Source: Echinicola jeungdonensis (lineage in GTDB: Bacteria > Bacteroidota > Bacteroidia > Cytophagales > Cyclobacteriaceae). Taken from it: a stretch of DNA of 64,000 nucleotides. This document shows positions 1-8,265 of this stretch, piece by piece. Every line of letters begins with the position of its first letter. Within the stretch, counting starts at the first letter, position 1. Under the pieces are notes generated by a model that made no database searches, was not told the origin of the DNA, and worked only from the letters and a program-made list of their open reading frames with translations. The stretch is from assembly GCF_030409905.1 (NCBI RefSeq), contig NZ_JAUFQT010000001.1:828001-892000 (forward strand). Reading direction: 5' to 3'. A program made the position numbers and the translations under genes.

Positions 1-171
1 AGTCAAAAAAACAAACATAGGCCTCATCTGCTTGCCTTTTCTCTTGACAATATAGTTGGTAATATGGTCCAGGAGTTTGACCTTACTCTTCATAAAAGAA
101 CGAAACTTCTTTTCGAAGTCTGTCATCTCCGTTGCAATGGGCGCTTGTATTTGTTTTAAATCTGCCTTCAT
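1..171 (-). CDS. Polyprenyl synthetase, N-terminal 57 residues (cut by window edge)
   Basis: The minus-strand frame from ATG 171 to the window edge reads as the start of a trans-isoprenyl diphosphate synthase. The segment GKQMRPMFVFLT near the edge matches the conserved GK-x-x-RP-x-L block that precedes the first Asp-rich motif of this family, which condenses isopentenyl diphosphate into polyprenyl diphosphates for quinones or cell-wall carrier lipid. The Asp-rich metal-binding motifs lie outside the window, so chain length cannot be judged. An in-frame ATG at 252 would add 27 residues, but the family normally starts close to MKADLKQ. The family call is good; the exact product is open. Confidence 0.75.
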   Translation of the reverse strand, partial: MKADLKQIQAPIATEMTDFEKKFRSFMKSKVKLLDHITNYIVKRKGKQMRPMFVFLT

Positions 172-287
172 CGGTTTTTGGTGATGCAATAATACGATGA
201 TAAATGCCATTGACAAAATGCTATCATAGATTAATGCAACTTCATTAACCATTGCCTGCTTTTTTTGTTTGCGCGGTTTGGGTTTGA

Positions 288-1211
288 TTAAAAAAGATAG
301 GAAAAATGGATGCTGCCAACAAATTGGCCTTTACTAATAAGGGTTTCTTTGGTTCGGTAATAAACCTTATATGACACCCCAAAATGGGGATAAGAAAGGA
401 CCAACCTTAGATAATACTCTTGGCTTCCGGGAGAAGGAGTCATCATATCCAGGTTAATTTCCTTTGTAGTATCCGCCCCTTGGACCGAAGCATTCCAAAA
501 GACCTTTTGGAAGATTGCTCCGAGTTGAACATAAGTTTCATGACTTCCTGTGCTACCAGTTCTTGCACCGGAAATTTCACTTGCCCGAATGGTGGGCGCC
601 AATTTCCCCAACCGTAAGGAAGGTGAAAAGGTTAGGCTTTTTTCAAAATTCCCCCAAGAAAATTGTGAGGCCAACCAAAAATCAAAATTCCCTCCCCTTG
701 CAATACCGTAAGCCCCCGAAAAATCAAGATTAGAAAGTCCTCCACTCTCAACCTGGGAATTCCACCCTCGTGGCTGGGGAAATCCCAAAAGGCTATGGTA
801 CCAAGTCTGAACCTCCTCTGCTTTGGCGCCAGGGCCCACTCTTCCCAATAACAAATTACCCTCCAACCAACCTGAAGCAAACAACCATTGATAACCGATT
901 TTCCCATAAAACACTCCTGCAAAAGGCCGGTCATAATATTTCTTGGATTTTGCCGTGTAAAATTCAGGAGTATATATTTGTTGGGTCAGCCTGGTTTTTA
1001 ACCGGCCGTTTGAGGATACTTGAAAAATATATCCTAAATGCATCCCATGGGTGTAATAACGATCAAAATGCATAAAGGCAAACGCATCATTGTCCACCTG
1101 TAGAAACACCTGGTGATGATTTTCCACAGGCATATTTCCTTGCCCTTTAGCCCAATAAAAAGAACAAAACAAGAAAAAACTTAAAAAGATGGTCCTTTTG
1201 GGTTGATTCAA
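288..1211 (-). CDS. LpxR-like (DUF2219) outer-membrane lipid A deacylase family protein
   Basis: The 307-residue protein has a signal peptide (about residues 1-24) and hallmarks of the LpxR/DUF2219 family: VDNDAF (Asn41-Asp42), DRYYTHG (residues 50-56, Thr54), RPFAGVFYG (about 95-103) and QTWYHSLLG (His139) followed by a conserved GW. In characterised LpxR these Asn, Asp, Thr and His residues form the active site that removes the 3'-acyloxyacyl group from lipid A in the outer membrane. It ends in a short aromatic stretch (HFSYLF), typical of a barrel. The substrate in this organism is inferred. It is transcribed towards the polyprenyl synthetase, 116 bases away, and is divergent from the acyltransferase gene. 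Confidence 0.8.
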   Translation of the reverse strand: MNQPKRTIFLSFFLFCSFYWAKGQGNMPVENHHQVFLQVDNDAFAFMHFDRYYTHGMHLGYIFQVSSNGRLKTRLTQQIYTPEFYTAKSKKYYDRPFAGVFYGKIGYQWLFASGWLEGNLLLGRVGPGAKAEEVQTWYHSLLGFPQPRGWNSQVESGGLSNLDFSGAYGIARGGNFDFWLASQFSWGNFEKSLTFSPSLRLGKLAPTIRASEISGARTGSTGSHETYVQLGAIFQKVFWNASVQGADTTKEINLDMMTPSPGSQEYYLRLVLSYPHFGVSYKVYYRTKETLISKGQFVGSIHFSYLF

Positions 1212-1346
1212 TTTTCCGGAAAATTGGATTCTACAAACTCCCTAAAATATTAAATATCAACTGATTTATAAACTTTTAACCCCATTTTAAAATAATTCCC
1301 TCTTGATCATACCATAATCCAAAGCTTACTATCAAAGCTTTAATTT

Positions 1347-3080
1347 TTGATTATCTTTGAAAAATCACTAAATAAATTCTCCTTGACTGACGACTACATC
1401 AAACATAAATACGCCCCAATACTTCCCAAAAAGGAAGAGTGGCAGGTTGTAAAGCTGTCAAAGAACAGGAAAGAATTTGCTCAAAAAATTGCTGACGAAA
1501 GTGTTGACAGGATCATCAAAATCACCAATAACAATGTAGAGCTCCTTCGGGAAGAACTTGAAACCACCCTTTACAGGGAAAAATTACGGACCCAACAAAA
1601 TGCCTGGGCAGTGGATCCTGATGATGAAGAGGATTTTTGGGCAGGTATTAAATCTGCTTTGGTCCAGGTATCTTCTGAATCAAGTCTTACTGAAGAGAAA
1701 AAAAAAGAGGCTTATCACAAAATACTCCATTCTATCACATTAAGATATGTTGAGGAGATAGCTGGTAACTTCAGCCATGGGCATTATCAGGCCACCCGGA
1801 GTATGATCACATATGGGTTTTCTCGACTCCTTAATGCAGCGAGGGTAAAAGGCCTTGCGTCAATTTTCAGCCAACAATACACCCTTCAGGACAAAATCCA
1901 AATTATTGGAGAAACAGATCAATTGAGGAACCTGGCCTCCAAAGGCACCATCGTAATGGTCCCTACCCATTTCAGTAATTTGGACAGTGTTTTGATTGGC
2001 TGGGCCATCAGCACATTAGGTCTTCCCCCATTTATGTACGGAGCCGGCCTTAACCTTTTTAACATCCAGATTTTCGCCTATTTTATGAATGCATTGGGTG
2101 CTTATAAGGTGGACCGGAGAAAGAAGAATCTTCTTTATCTGGAAACCTTAAAGACTTATAGCAGTGAGGCCATCCAATATGGGTGCCACAGTCTATTTTT
2201 TCCGGGGGGAACCAGATCCCGAAGTGGGAAAATAGAATCCAAACTGAAACTTGGCCTCCTTAGCACAGCCATAGAAGCCCAAAGGGCCAATTATCAAAAA
2301 GGCCTGAACAATATCAAAGGGAAAGTTTTTATTGTTCCCGTCACCATTAACTACCACTTCGTCCTGGAAGCGCCCAGCCTTATACGGGAACACCTGAGCC
2401 AAACTGGACAGGAACGCTATTACAAGGAATCTGATGAATTTTCTACCTCCTATAAGATTTCAAAGTTCCTGATTAAATTCTTTACGCAAGGGTCAGATAT
2501 TTCTGTATCCATTGGAAAAGCCATGGATATTATGGGAAACTATGTAGATGAAAGAGGGAATAGTAGAGACAAACAACATAGAATCATTGACTGCAGGGAT
2601 TATTTTGTCAGTAATGGAGCTGTAACGGTTGACCCCCAACGTGAAGAAGTTTATACCAGAAAATTGGGGGAAAAGATTGTAGAGGAGTTTCACAATATCA
2701 ATAGGATCTTCAGTAGTCATCTGGTGGCTTTTACAGCTTTTGAAATGATCAAAAAGAAAAACAATAAAATGGATCTTTTTAATCTTCTCCGGCTTCCGGA
2801 TGAAGACCTCACCCTAAATTATGAACATTTTAAAAGGGAGTGCAAAAGGGTGTTGGACAGGATTTTTGAAATTCGTAAAGAAGGTAGGGTCCATGTGGCG
2901 CCCCACCTCAAAACTGACTTGGAAGAAATCATCCGCCATGGTCTGGCCAATGTTGGAATGTACCATGCCAAAAGGCCCTTAATAAAAAACAAAAAAGGTG
3001 AAATCACCACCGAAGACATGAATCTTTTGTATTACTACCACAACAGATTAGACGGATATGAGCTCGAAAAACTTTTCTAG
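1347..3080 (+). CDS. PlsB-like glycerol-3-phosphate / lysophosphatidate acyltransferase
   Basis: The 577-residue protein carries acyltransferase block I, HFSNLD (HX4D, His about residue 209), the FPGGTRSRSGK block near residue 284 and the VPVTINYHF block near 330, as expected of glycerolipid acyltransferases that acylate glycerol-3-phosphate or its mono-acyl product at the membrane. N- and C-terminal extensions make it closer in size to PlsB than to the small PlsC enzymes. Its 3' end overlaps the start of gpsA by 23 bases, so substrate production and acylation are co-expressed. The start is uncertain: no ATG fits, and TTG 1347 or TTG 1383 are the candidates. Which acyl position it uses cannot be read from sequence. 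Confidence 0.82.
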   Translation: MIIFEKSLNKFSLTDDYIKHKYAPILPKKEEWQVVKLSKNRKEFAQKIADESVDRIIKITNNNVELLREELETTLYREKLRTQQNAWAVDPDDEEDFWAGIKSALVQVSSESSLTEEKKKEAYHKILHSITLRYVEEIAGNFSHGHYQATRSMITYGFSRLLNAARVKGLASIFSQQYTLQDKIQIIGETDQLRNLASKGTIVMVPTHFSNLDSVLIGWAISTLGLPPFMYGAGLNLFNIQIFAYFMNALGAYKVDRRKKNLLYLETLKTYSSEAIQYGCHSLFFPGGTRSRSGKIESKLKLGLLSTAIEAQRANYQKGLNNIKGKVFIVPVTINYHFVLEAPSLIREHLSQTGQERYYKESDEFSTSYKISKFLIKFFTQGSDISVSIGKAMDIMGNYVDERGNSRDKQHRIIDCRDYFVSNGAVTVDPQREEVYTRKLGEKIVEEFHNINRIFSSHLVAFTAFEMIKKKNNKMDLFNLLRLPDEDLTLNYEHFKRECKRVLDRIFEIRKEGRVHVAPHLKTDLEEIIRHGLANVGMYHAKRPLIKNKKGEITTEDMNLLYYYHNRLDGYELEKLF

Positions 3081-4137
3081 AAGCAGTGGGAAACCTGTAG
3101 GAGTAATTGGTATAGGGAGCTTTGGGACGGCTATTGCCAATATATTGGCAAGGAAAAACAAAGTGATAGTCTATGCCCGTAAGCCGGAGGTAGTGGAAGA
3201 AATTAATTTACACCACCAAGCCCATGGCAAACCTTTAAATCCATGCATCCGGGCCACCACCGACCCAAAGATCCTTTGTGAATCCTGCGAAGTAATGTTT
3301 CCAGTGGTATCATCTACGGGTTTCAGGGAGGTGATGCAAAAATTTGCTCCCTACCTTTTGCCATACCACATTTTAATTCATGGTACCAAAGGCTTATCCC
3401 TCAATCTTCCTGAAGGCCAATCCCTCAAGGATGTCAAAAAAATCAAAAGAGAAAATATTTGGACCATGAGTGAGGTGATCCTCAATGAAACTGTTGTAGT
3501 AAGAGTGGGTTGCCTTGCAGGCCCCAACCTGGCGAAGGAACTTTCCAAAGGCCAACCAGCAGCAACGGTTGTAGCCAGCCCTTATAATGAAGTAATTTTG
3601 GAAGGCCAACGTTTACTTCGCTCAGACAATTTCCAGGTTTACGGCAATCAAGATATTATTGGCGTTGAGCTGAGTGGTGTGCTCAAAAACATCATTGCCA
3701 TTGCCTCAGGTGCTTTGGCCGGCTTGGGATTGGGGGAAAATGCAAAAGGGTTATTGATCTCCAGAGGCATGGTTGAACTGATCCATCTTGGAAATGCACT
3801 GGGCGGGCAAGCCCAATCTTTTATTGGCCTGGCAGGGATTGGAGACCTTGTGGCCACCTGTAGTTCCACCTTTTCCAGAAACTATACCGTGGGTTACCGT
3901 TTGGCAAAGGGTGAAAACCTGGATGAAATCAATGATAGTATGGAAGAAGTGGCCGAAGGAATCAATACCGTCAAATTGATGAAAACTTTTTTAGAGGGAT
4001 CAGGCATGCGTGCACCAATAACTGAAAATTTATATAAGGTGCTCTATGAAGGGTTTAAGGTGGAAGATGCACTCCATTATTTGATGAAATACCCCTTTAA
4101 CGTGGATATTGATTTTCTATTGAATAAACCTAATTAA
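3058..4137 (+). CDS. gpsA: Glycerol-3-phosphate dehydrogenase [NAD(P)+]
   Basis: This 359-residue protein has the N-terminal Rossmann motif VIGIGSFGTA (about residues 15-24), the catalytic-region blocks GPNLAKE and LSGVLKNIIAIASG, and the C-terminal GLAGIGDLVATC block, all diagnostic of GpsA. It makes sn-glycerol-3-phosphate from dihydroxyacetone phosphate for phospholipid synthesis in the cytosol. The ATG at 3058 lies inside the end of the upstream acyltransferase gene, indicating translational coupling. Its length is about 20 residues above the usual 330-340, mainly from a short Ser-rich N-terminus and an insertion near residues 115-140. Confidence 0.95.
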   Translation: MSSKNFSRSSGKPVGVIGIGSFGTAIANILARKNKVIVYARKPEVVEEINLHHQAHGKPLNPCIRATTDPKILCESCEVMFPVVSSTGFREVMQKFAPYLLPYHILIHGTKGLSLNLPEGQSLKDVKKIKRENIWTMSEVILNETVVVRVGCLAGPNLAKELSKGQPAATVVASPYNEVILEGQRLLRSDNFQVYGNQDIIGVELSGVLKNIIAIASGALAGLGLGENAKGLLISRGMVELIHLGNALGGQAQSFIGLAGIGDLVATCSSTFSRNYTVGYRLAKGENLDEINDSMEEVAEGINTVKLMKTFLEGSGMRAPITENLYKVLYEGFKVEDALHYLMKYPFNVDIDFLLNKPN

Positions 4138-4576
4138 CTCATTTGGAATTTAAAAAACGCCACTCCGCAGGCGTGAGGGGAGAAGCCGGGGGAATCCTCA
4201 AAAAAGGAGATTGCCTGCCCTCCCGGAGCTGGGCCATGCCCATTTTCACCCTAGCCCCAGCACACAAGGTCACGTACTGGATGAGTCCCTTTAGGCCATA
4301 AACATTAGCAGAGTTATATCTCTAATTTTAAATTCGAGCTCTGGCTTTTAGTATCATGCCCTCAAAAAGAGGATTGCTATGTTTTAAGATTTAGGGCATT
4401 TGGGGCAATTAGTATGAGAGGTAGGTGGTATTTGTATTCAACTGGAACCACATCCAAGTTCAAAATCTTAGGGATTCTAGAAACAAAATACAAAAGAAAG
4501 GGTAAAATACTGCTTTCCCGCATACCAAGGTATTAGCCTTTAGAACGACAATTTGATTAGCAATATAGAATCAAAT
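4138..4576. other. Convergent intergenic region, no gene seen
   Basis: Lies between the tails of gpsA and the exchanger gene. No plausible coding frame. It holds a short GC hairpin with a T-run on the minus strand (4152-4174) and, at its far end, a 9-bp perfect inverted repeat AATTTGATT / AATCAAATT (4550-4558 and 4569-4577) that overlaps the exchanger stop codon. Confidence 0.6.
4152..4174 (-). terminator. Candidate intrinsic terminator facing gpsA
   Basis: On the minus strand the arms ACGCC and GGCGT (4170-4174 and 4157-4161) enclose 8 bases and are followed by six T (4152-4157). It would stop minus-strand transcripts before they enter gpsA. The 5-bp stem is short, and the exchanger gene ends 400 bases away. 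Confidence 0.4.
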
Positions 4577-5548
4577 TTAAACTAAAGGCTTTACTTCTGC
4601 TTCCATTATCCATAACATATACCCCAAATATGCCACCAATAGGATTGCTGCTTCCCAGCGATCCAACTTTTTCATTTTCCCTGTAAACATGGCCAAAAAC
4701 AAAAACAGTGTTCCTGCTGTGAGAAAAATCAAATCTTTATTGAAATCGGCCTGATATGAAAGAGGATTGATCAGGGCACTGACACTTAGGATCAGCAAAA
4801 AATTAAAAATATTGGACCCAATGATATTCCCAACCGCAATGTCATTGTTTTTCCTAATGACAGCCACTACCGAAGTGGCCAACTCTGGCAAAGAAGTTCC
4901 CGCTGCTACAATGGTCAATCCGATTATTTTTTCACTAACACCTAACCCTTCAGCCATATGGATGGCCTGTGAAACAACCAGCCTTCCCCCAATTACCAGC
5001 CCAGCAAGGCCTACAAGAATTAAGAAAATGGCTTTCCTGAAAGATAAGAATTGAATTTCCCCGTTTTCTGGAGGCAACTCTAATTTCATTTGCCGGAATA
5101 TGTAAACCAAGAATCCCATAAATAAAGCCAACAAAATCAGCCCGTCCCATTGATTAAGTATTTTGGTCCCCATTGAAAAATATTCATTAGCCATTAGGAA
5201 TACGAGAATTATGGCCAAAAAGGAAATTGGAATTTCTTTCCAAACGGTATTCGAATGAACAACCAACGGGCTGAGCAATCCTGTTATACCCAATATCACA
5301 AAAAGGTTAAAATTGTTACTTCCAATAACATTTCCAAATACAATATCTGGGTGGCCTTGGGATGCTGCATAAACATTTACCACCATTTCAGGTGCAGAAG
5401 TTCCAAAAGCAACAATGGTCAATCCAATGGCCAGGTCAGAAATTTGGTACCGTTTGGCGAGATTGGATGCTCCACTCACCAGCCAATCAGCACCCTTTAT
5501 CAAAAGAGCCAAGCCCAAAATTAATAGCACAATTTGCCAAAACATCAT
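4577..5548 (-). CDS. YrbG-family Na+/Ca2+ (CaCA) exchanger
   Basis: This 323-residue integral membrane protein has two homologous halves, each with an alpha-repeat: FGTSAPEM (about 48-55) with GNVIGSNNFN, and AGTSLPEL (about 216-223) with GNIIGSNIFN. These inverted repeats form the cation-binding core of CaCA exchangers, with the Glu of each repeat as a likely ion ligand. About ten hydrophobic segments are visible. The family swaps Na+ or H+ for Ca2+ across the cytoplasmic membrane; the ions used here are inferred. It is a lone minus-strand gene with 340 bases of non-coding DNA upstream. Confidence 0.88.
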   Translation of the reverse strand: MMFWQIVLLILGLALLIKGADWLVSGASNLAKRYQISDLAIGLTIVAFGTSAPEMVVNVYAASQGHPDIVFGNVIGSNNFNLFVILGITGLLSPLVVHSNTVWKEIPISFLAIILVFLMANEYFSMGTKILNQWDGLILLALFMGFLVYIFRQMKLELPPENGEIQFLSFRKAIFLILVGLAGLVIGGRLVVSQAIHMAEGLGVSEKIIGLTIVAAGTSLPELATSVVAVIRKNNDIAVGNIIGSNIFNFLLILSVSALINPLSYQADFNKDLIFLTAGTLFLFLAMFTGKMKKLDRWEAAILLVAYLGYMLWIMEAEVKPLV

Positions 5549-5886
5549 TTAAATTTCCTTGATTTAAGACTGATTTTTTAAACGGAAAATGGGTGAAAAA
5601 TGGTGATAATAATGAGAAATTTATTTTTACTCCACCATATTTGCATAGGTTAAGGAATTGGTGAATTTTAAATATGTGTACCTGGAACCTTACACTTTAG
5701 TTATAATTCGGTTTATCCTTAAAATTATTAGTTTTAGGTAATTCCCCTAGTTCCGGCAGGAAAGGATTTGATAAAATGCCTCACCCCGATTTGGATCAAT
5801 TGATTTTCCACCGAATAACGAAAAGTGAACCCCTAATCCTATTTTATCTAACTAATATTTAGGTCTTTAACGCCCGGCAACCATGG
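5549..5886. other. Intergenic region, no gene seen
   Basis: AT-rich stretch between the exchanger start and the protease stop. I see no coding frame, clear terminator or repeat in it. Confidence 0.5.
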
Positions 5887-7119
5887 TCAATTTTCCAGCT
5901 TTCCTAACCTTTCCATCAAAGGAGGGTGGGAATAGTTGACAAAAACGTGCAAGGGATGTGGATTGATTTGGGTTAGTGTTTTGACCGAAAGCGTTTTTAA
6001 TGCACTGGCCAATGGCTTGCCATCATATGTTTCCTTGGCAAATCGCTCCGCTTCAAATTCGTTTTTCCGGCTAAGCAAATTCATAAATATTCCCAACACG
6101 GTACTTATTGGGGAAAACAGTAAGGCAAAACCTATCAAGTTTAAATGGACTGCCCACCTATCACCTCCCATAGCTTGGCTGATTTCTGGGTTATTGACGA
6201 ATAAAGAAAGCAACAAAAGCATCACCCCTAATTGCAGGATACTTATCACCAAGCTTTGGATGATGTGCTTTTTCTTGAAGTGCCCTATTTCATGGGCCAG
6301 GACTGCTACCAATTCCTCTGGTTTGTGTTGCTCCACCAGGGTATCAAAAAGAACCACCTTTTTCTTTTTGCCAAAACCGGAAAAAAAGGCATTTGCCTTA
6401 GTGGACCGTTTGCTTCCATCCATTACAAAAACATTTTCCAACGAAAACCCCACGGAGGAAGCATATTCCATGATTTTACTTTTCAGCTCCCCTTCTTCCA
6501 GAGGAGTTAATTTATTGAACAAAGGCAAGATCCATGAAGTGTAAAACATATTGATCAAAACCATGAAAACAGCAGCTACCCCCCAAAAGTAAAGCCAGAA
6601 ACCTTCCCCCAATTCCTGTATCAACCAAAGTAAAAGGGCAAGCAAGCCCCCACCTATTAATATCCCAACCAAATAACCTTTTACTTTATCTCCAAAAAAA
6701 GTTTTCCGGGTGGTTTTATTAAACCCAAACTCTTCTTCAATTTTAAAAGTATGGTAATAATCAAATGGGATGGAAAGCAAATCAGAACCAATAAAAAGCA
6801 AGCCAAAAAACAACAGGGATTGTAAGATCATTGGATCTACCCATTGGCTAACCCATTGATCCAGCAAACCAAAACCACCCCAGATTAACATCCCCAAGGT
6901 GATGACCAAGGAAAACGAGCCACTTATTAGGCCAAAATAATAATTGGTTTTTTGATAAGATTTGGCCTCCTGAAGTTTTTCTTGATCCAAAAAATTTTGA
7001 AGGGTAGCAGGTACTTGGGGTACCTTTTGACGAACATTTAACCAGGAAGTGAATTTATCAAACAAAAATCCAAGGGTAATCAACCCGATCATCAAGTATT
7101 TTAAACTTTCTGCGCTCAT
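5887..7119 (-). CDS. Ste24/CAAX prenyl protease-type M48 metallopeptidase
   Basis: The 410-residue polytopic membrane protein has an N-terminal transmembrane domain of the M48 N-terminal type and the zinc motif HEIGHFKKKH (HEXXH, about residues 275-279). A downstream NEFEAERFA supplies the third zinc ligand Glu and matches the ExxxD/A helix of Ste24. In eukaryotes this family trims prenylated CAAX proteins; bacterial members are thought to act in membrane protein quality control, which is an inference here. It starts 12 bases after the PorP/SprF stop codon and probably shares its transcript. Confidence 0.9.
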   Translation of the reverse strand: MSAESLKYLMIGLITLGFLFDKFTSWLNVRQKVPQVPATLQNFLDQEKLQEAKSYQKTNYYFGLISGSFSLVITLGMLIWGGFGLLDQWVSQWVDPMILQSLLFFGLLFIGSDLLSIPFDYYHTFKIEEEFGFNKTTRKTFFGDKVKGYLVGILIGGGLLALLLWLIQELGEGFWLYFWGVAAVFMVLINMFYTSWILPLFNKLTPLEEGELKSKIMEYASSVGFSLENVFVMDGSKRSTKANAFFSGFGKKKKVVLFDTLVEQHKPEELVAVLAHEIGHFKKKHIIQSLVISILQLGVMLLLLSLFVNNPEISQAMGGDRWAVHLNLIGFALLFSPISTVLGIFMNLLSRKNEFEAERFAKETYDGKPLASALKTLSVKTLTQINPHPLHVFVNYSHPPLMERLGKLEN

Positions 7120-7131
7120 TCGGCAAATCTA

Positions 7132-8184
7132 CTAAAATTTGGGACAGGGAAGAATAGTGTCCCTCAACCTTGGTGCCCCAGGGTTCTTCCTATCTGGAAG
7201 ACTGAAAGAAATGCTAATTTCATGAGCCCCACCGGACTGAATACCTAATTGGGAAACCGTATAATCAAAACTATAACCAATATCCATTCCGGTTGGCAAA
7301 CTCAAGCCCAGCAAAACCACCAACGCATCCCGATTAGATTCCTGGTTAATTGGTTTATAAGGAAGCCCTCTATACCAAAAACCCACAATCAAGGGTTCCG
7401 CATAAAGGTAAGCCCCTACATCCAGTTGCTCAAATGGGCCTTGCCGTTTATAGTTAAGGGTTGGGGTGATATACCTTTGTTTGTAAGTATGGGTAAAATC
7501 CCTTTTCATAGCACCATGGCCCAGGGGAATCCGGTAACCTGCATGACCGGAAAACTTGACCGGCAATTTGCTTTCCCCATCAAAAAAAGACTGGTTGGGT
7601 TGATTAACATGGTGGGCTGAAGCCCCCAGCCAAAAATTTTCAGTAAAAAAAAGCCCTCCAAATGATAAGGAGAGCATATCAATCGGATCCCCCAACCCAT
7701 TCAGGTTCCCATCTCCTGGCATAGGCGGTGCGAATGGATCATTGGGATCTATTTGATTGGCAAAAACCAAATTTTCATAAAAGCCAATATCTCTGCGGAT
7801 ATAGCTGGCTTGAAATCCAGGCCTGAAATACATGGACTCGGCCAATTTAAGTTCATAAGCATAAATCCCCGAAATGGTTAAGGACTTTAAATTTGCTGCC
7901 CCTTCAGTATCATTCATCACCATCACCCCTACACCACTATTATACCTTTCCAAAAAGGTATCATAATAAACAGAGAATGTTTTAAATTGGGCATCCAGTC
8001 CAGGCCATTGGGTTCGGTAATTGGCACCGATTCTACCTTGCAAATCTGAACCGGCAAAAGCGGGATTTAAATATAAAGGAGCTGCATAATATTGAGTATA
8101 TTGTGGATCTTGGGCATAAGCATCACCTGTATAAATAATATACATCAAAATACAAAAAACAATATATATAAAAGACCTAAACAA
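7132..8184 (-). CDS. PorP/SprF-family type IX secretion outer-membrane protein
   Basis: The 350-residue protein has a signal peptide ending at AYAQDPQ and the family signature QDPQYTQYY with LNPAFAGS (about residues 25-47) and YRTQWPGL. PorP/SprF proteins are outer-membrane barrels tied to the type IX system, and a given member is usually needed for secretion or anchoring of the type-B-sorted protein encoded beside it. That pairing is visible: the gene for a 1862-residue type-B protein starts 82 bases away on the opposite strand. The gene is followed closely by the M48 protease gene. Confidence 0.92.
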   Translation of the reverse strand: MFRSFIYIVFCILMYIIYTGDAYAQDPQYTQYYAAPLYLNPAFAGSDLQGRIGANYRTQWPGLDAQFKTFSVYYDTFLERYNSGVGVMVMNDTEGAANLKSLTISGIYAYELKLAESMYFRPGFQASYIRRDIGFYENLVFANQIDPNDPFAPPMPGDGNLNGLGDPIDMLSLSFGGLFFTENFWLGASAHHVNQPNQSFFDGESKLPVKFSGHAGYRIPLGHGAMKRDFTHTYKQRYITPTLNYKRQGPFEQLDVGAYLYAEPLIVGFWYRGLPYKPINQESNRDALVVLLGLSLPTGMDIGYSFDYTVSQLGIQSGGAHEISISFSLPDRKNPGAPRLRDTILPCPKF

Positions 8185-8265
8185 TTTTTTGTTCGTTTAT
8201 TTGAGTAACATGTGTTTATTAAACGACATGATAAGACAGGTGTTTTATCCTGGTAAAAGTAAATT

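Noticed and set aside
5936..6544. 202-residue plus-strand frame
   Set aside because: It lies wholly inside the M48 protease gene on the opposite strand, with no recognisable motifs.
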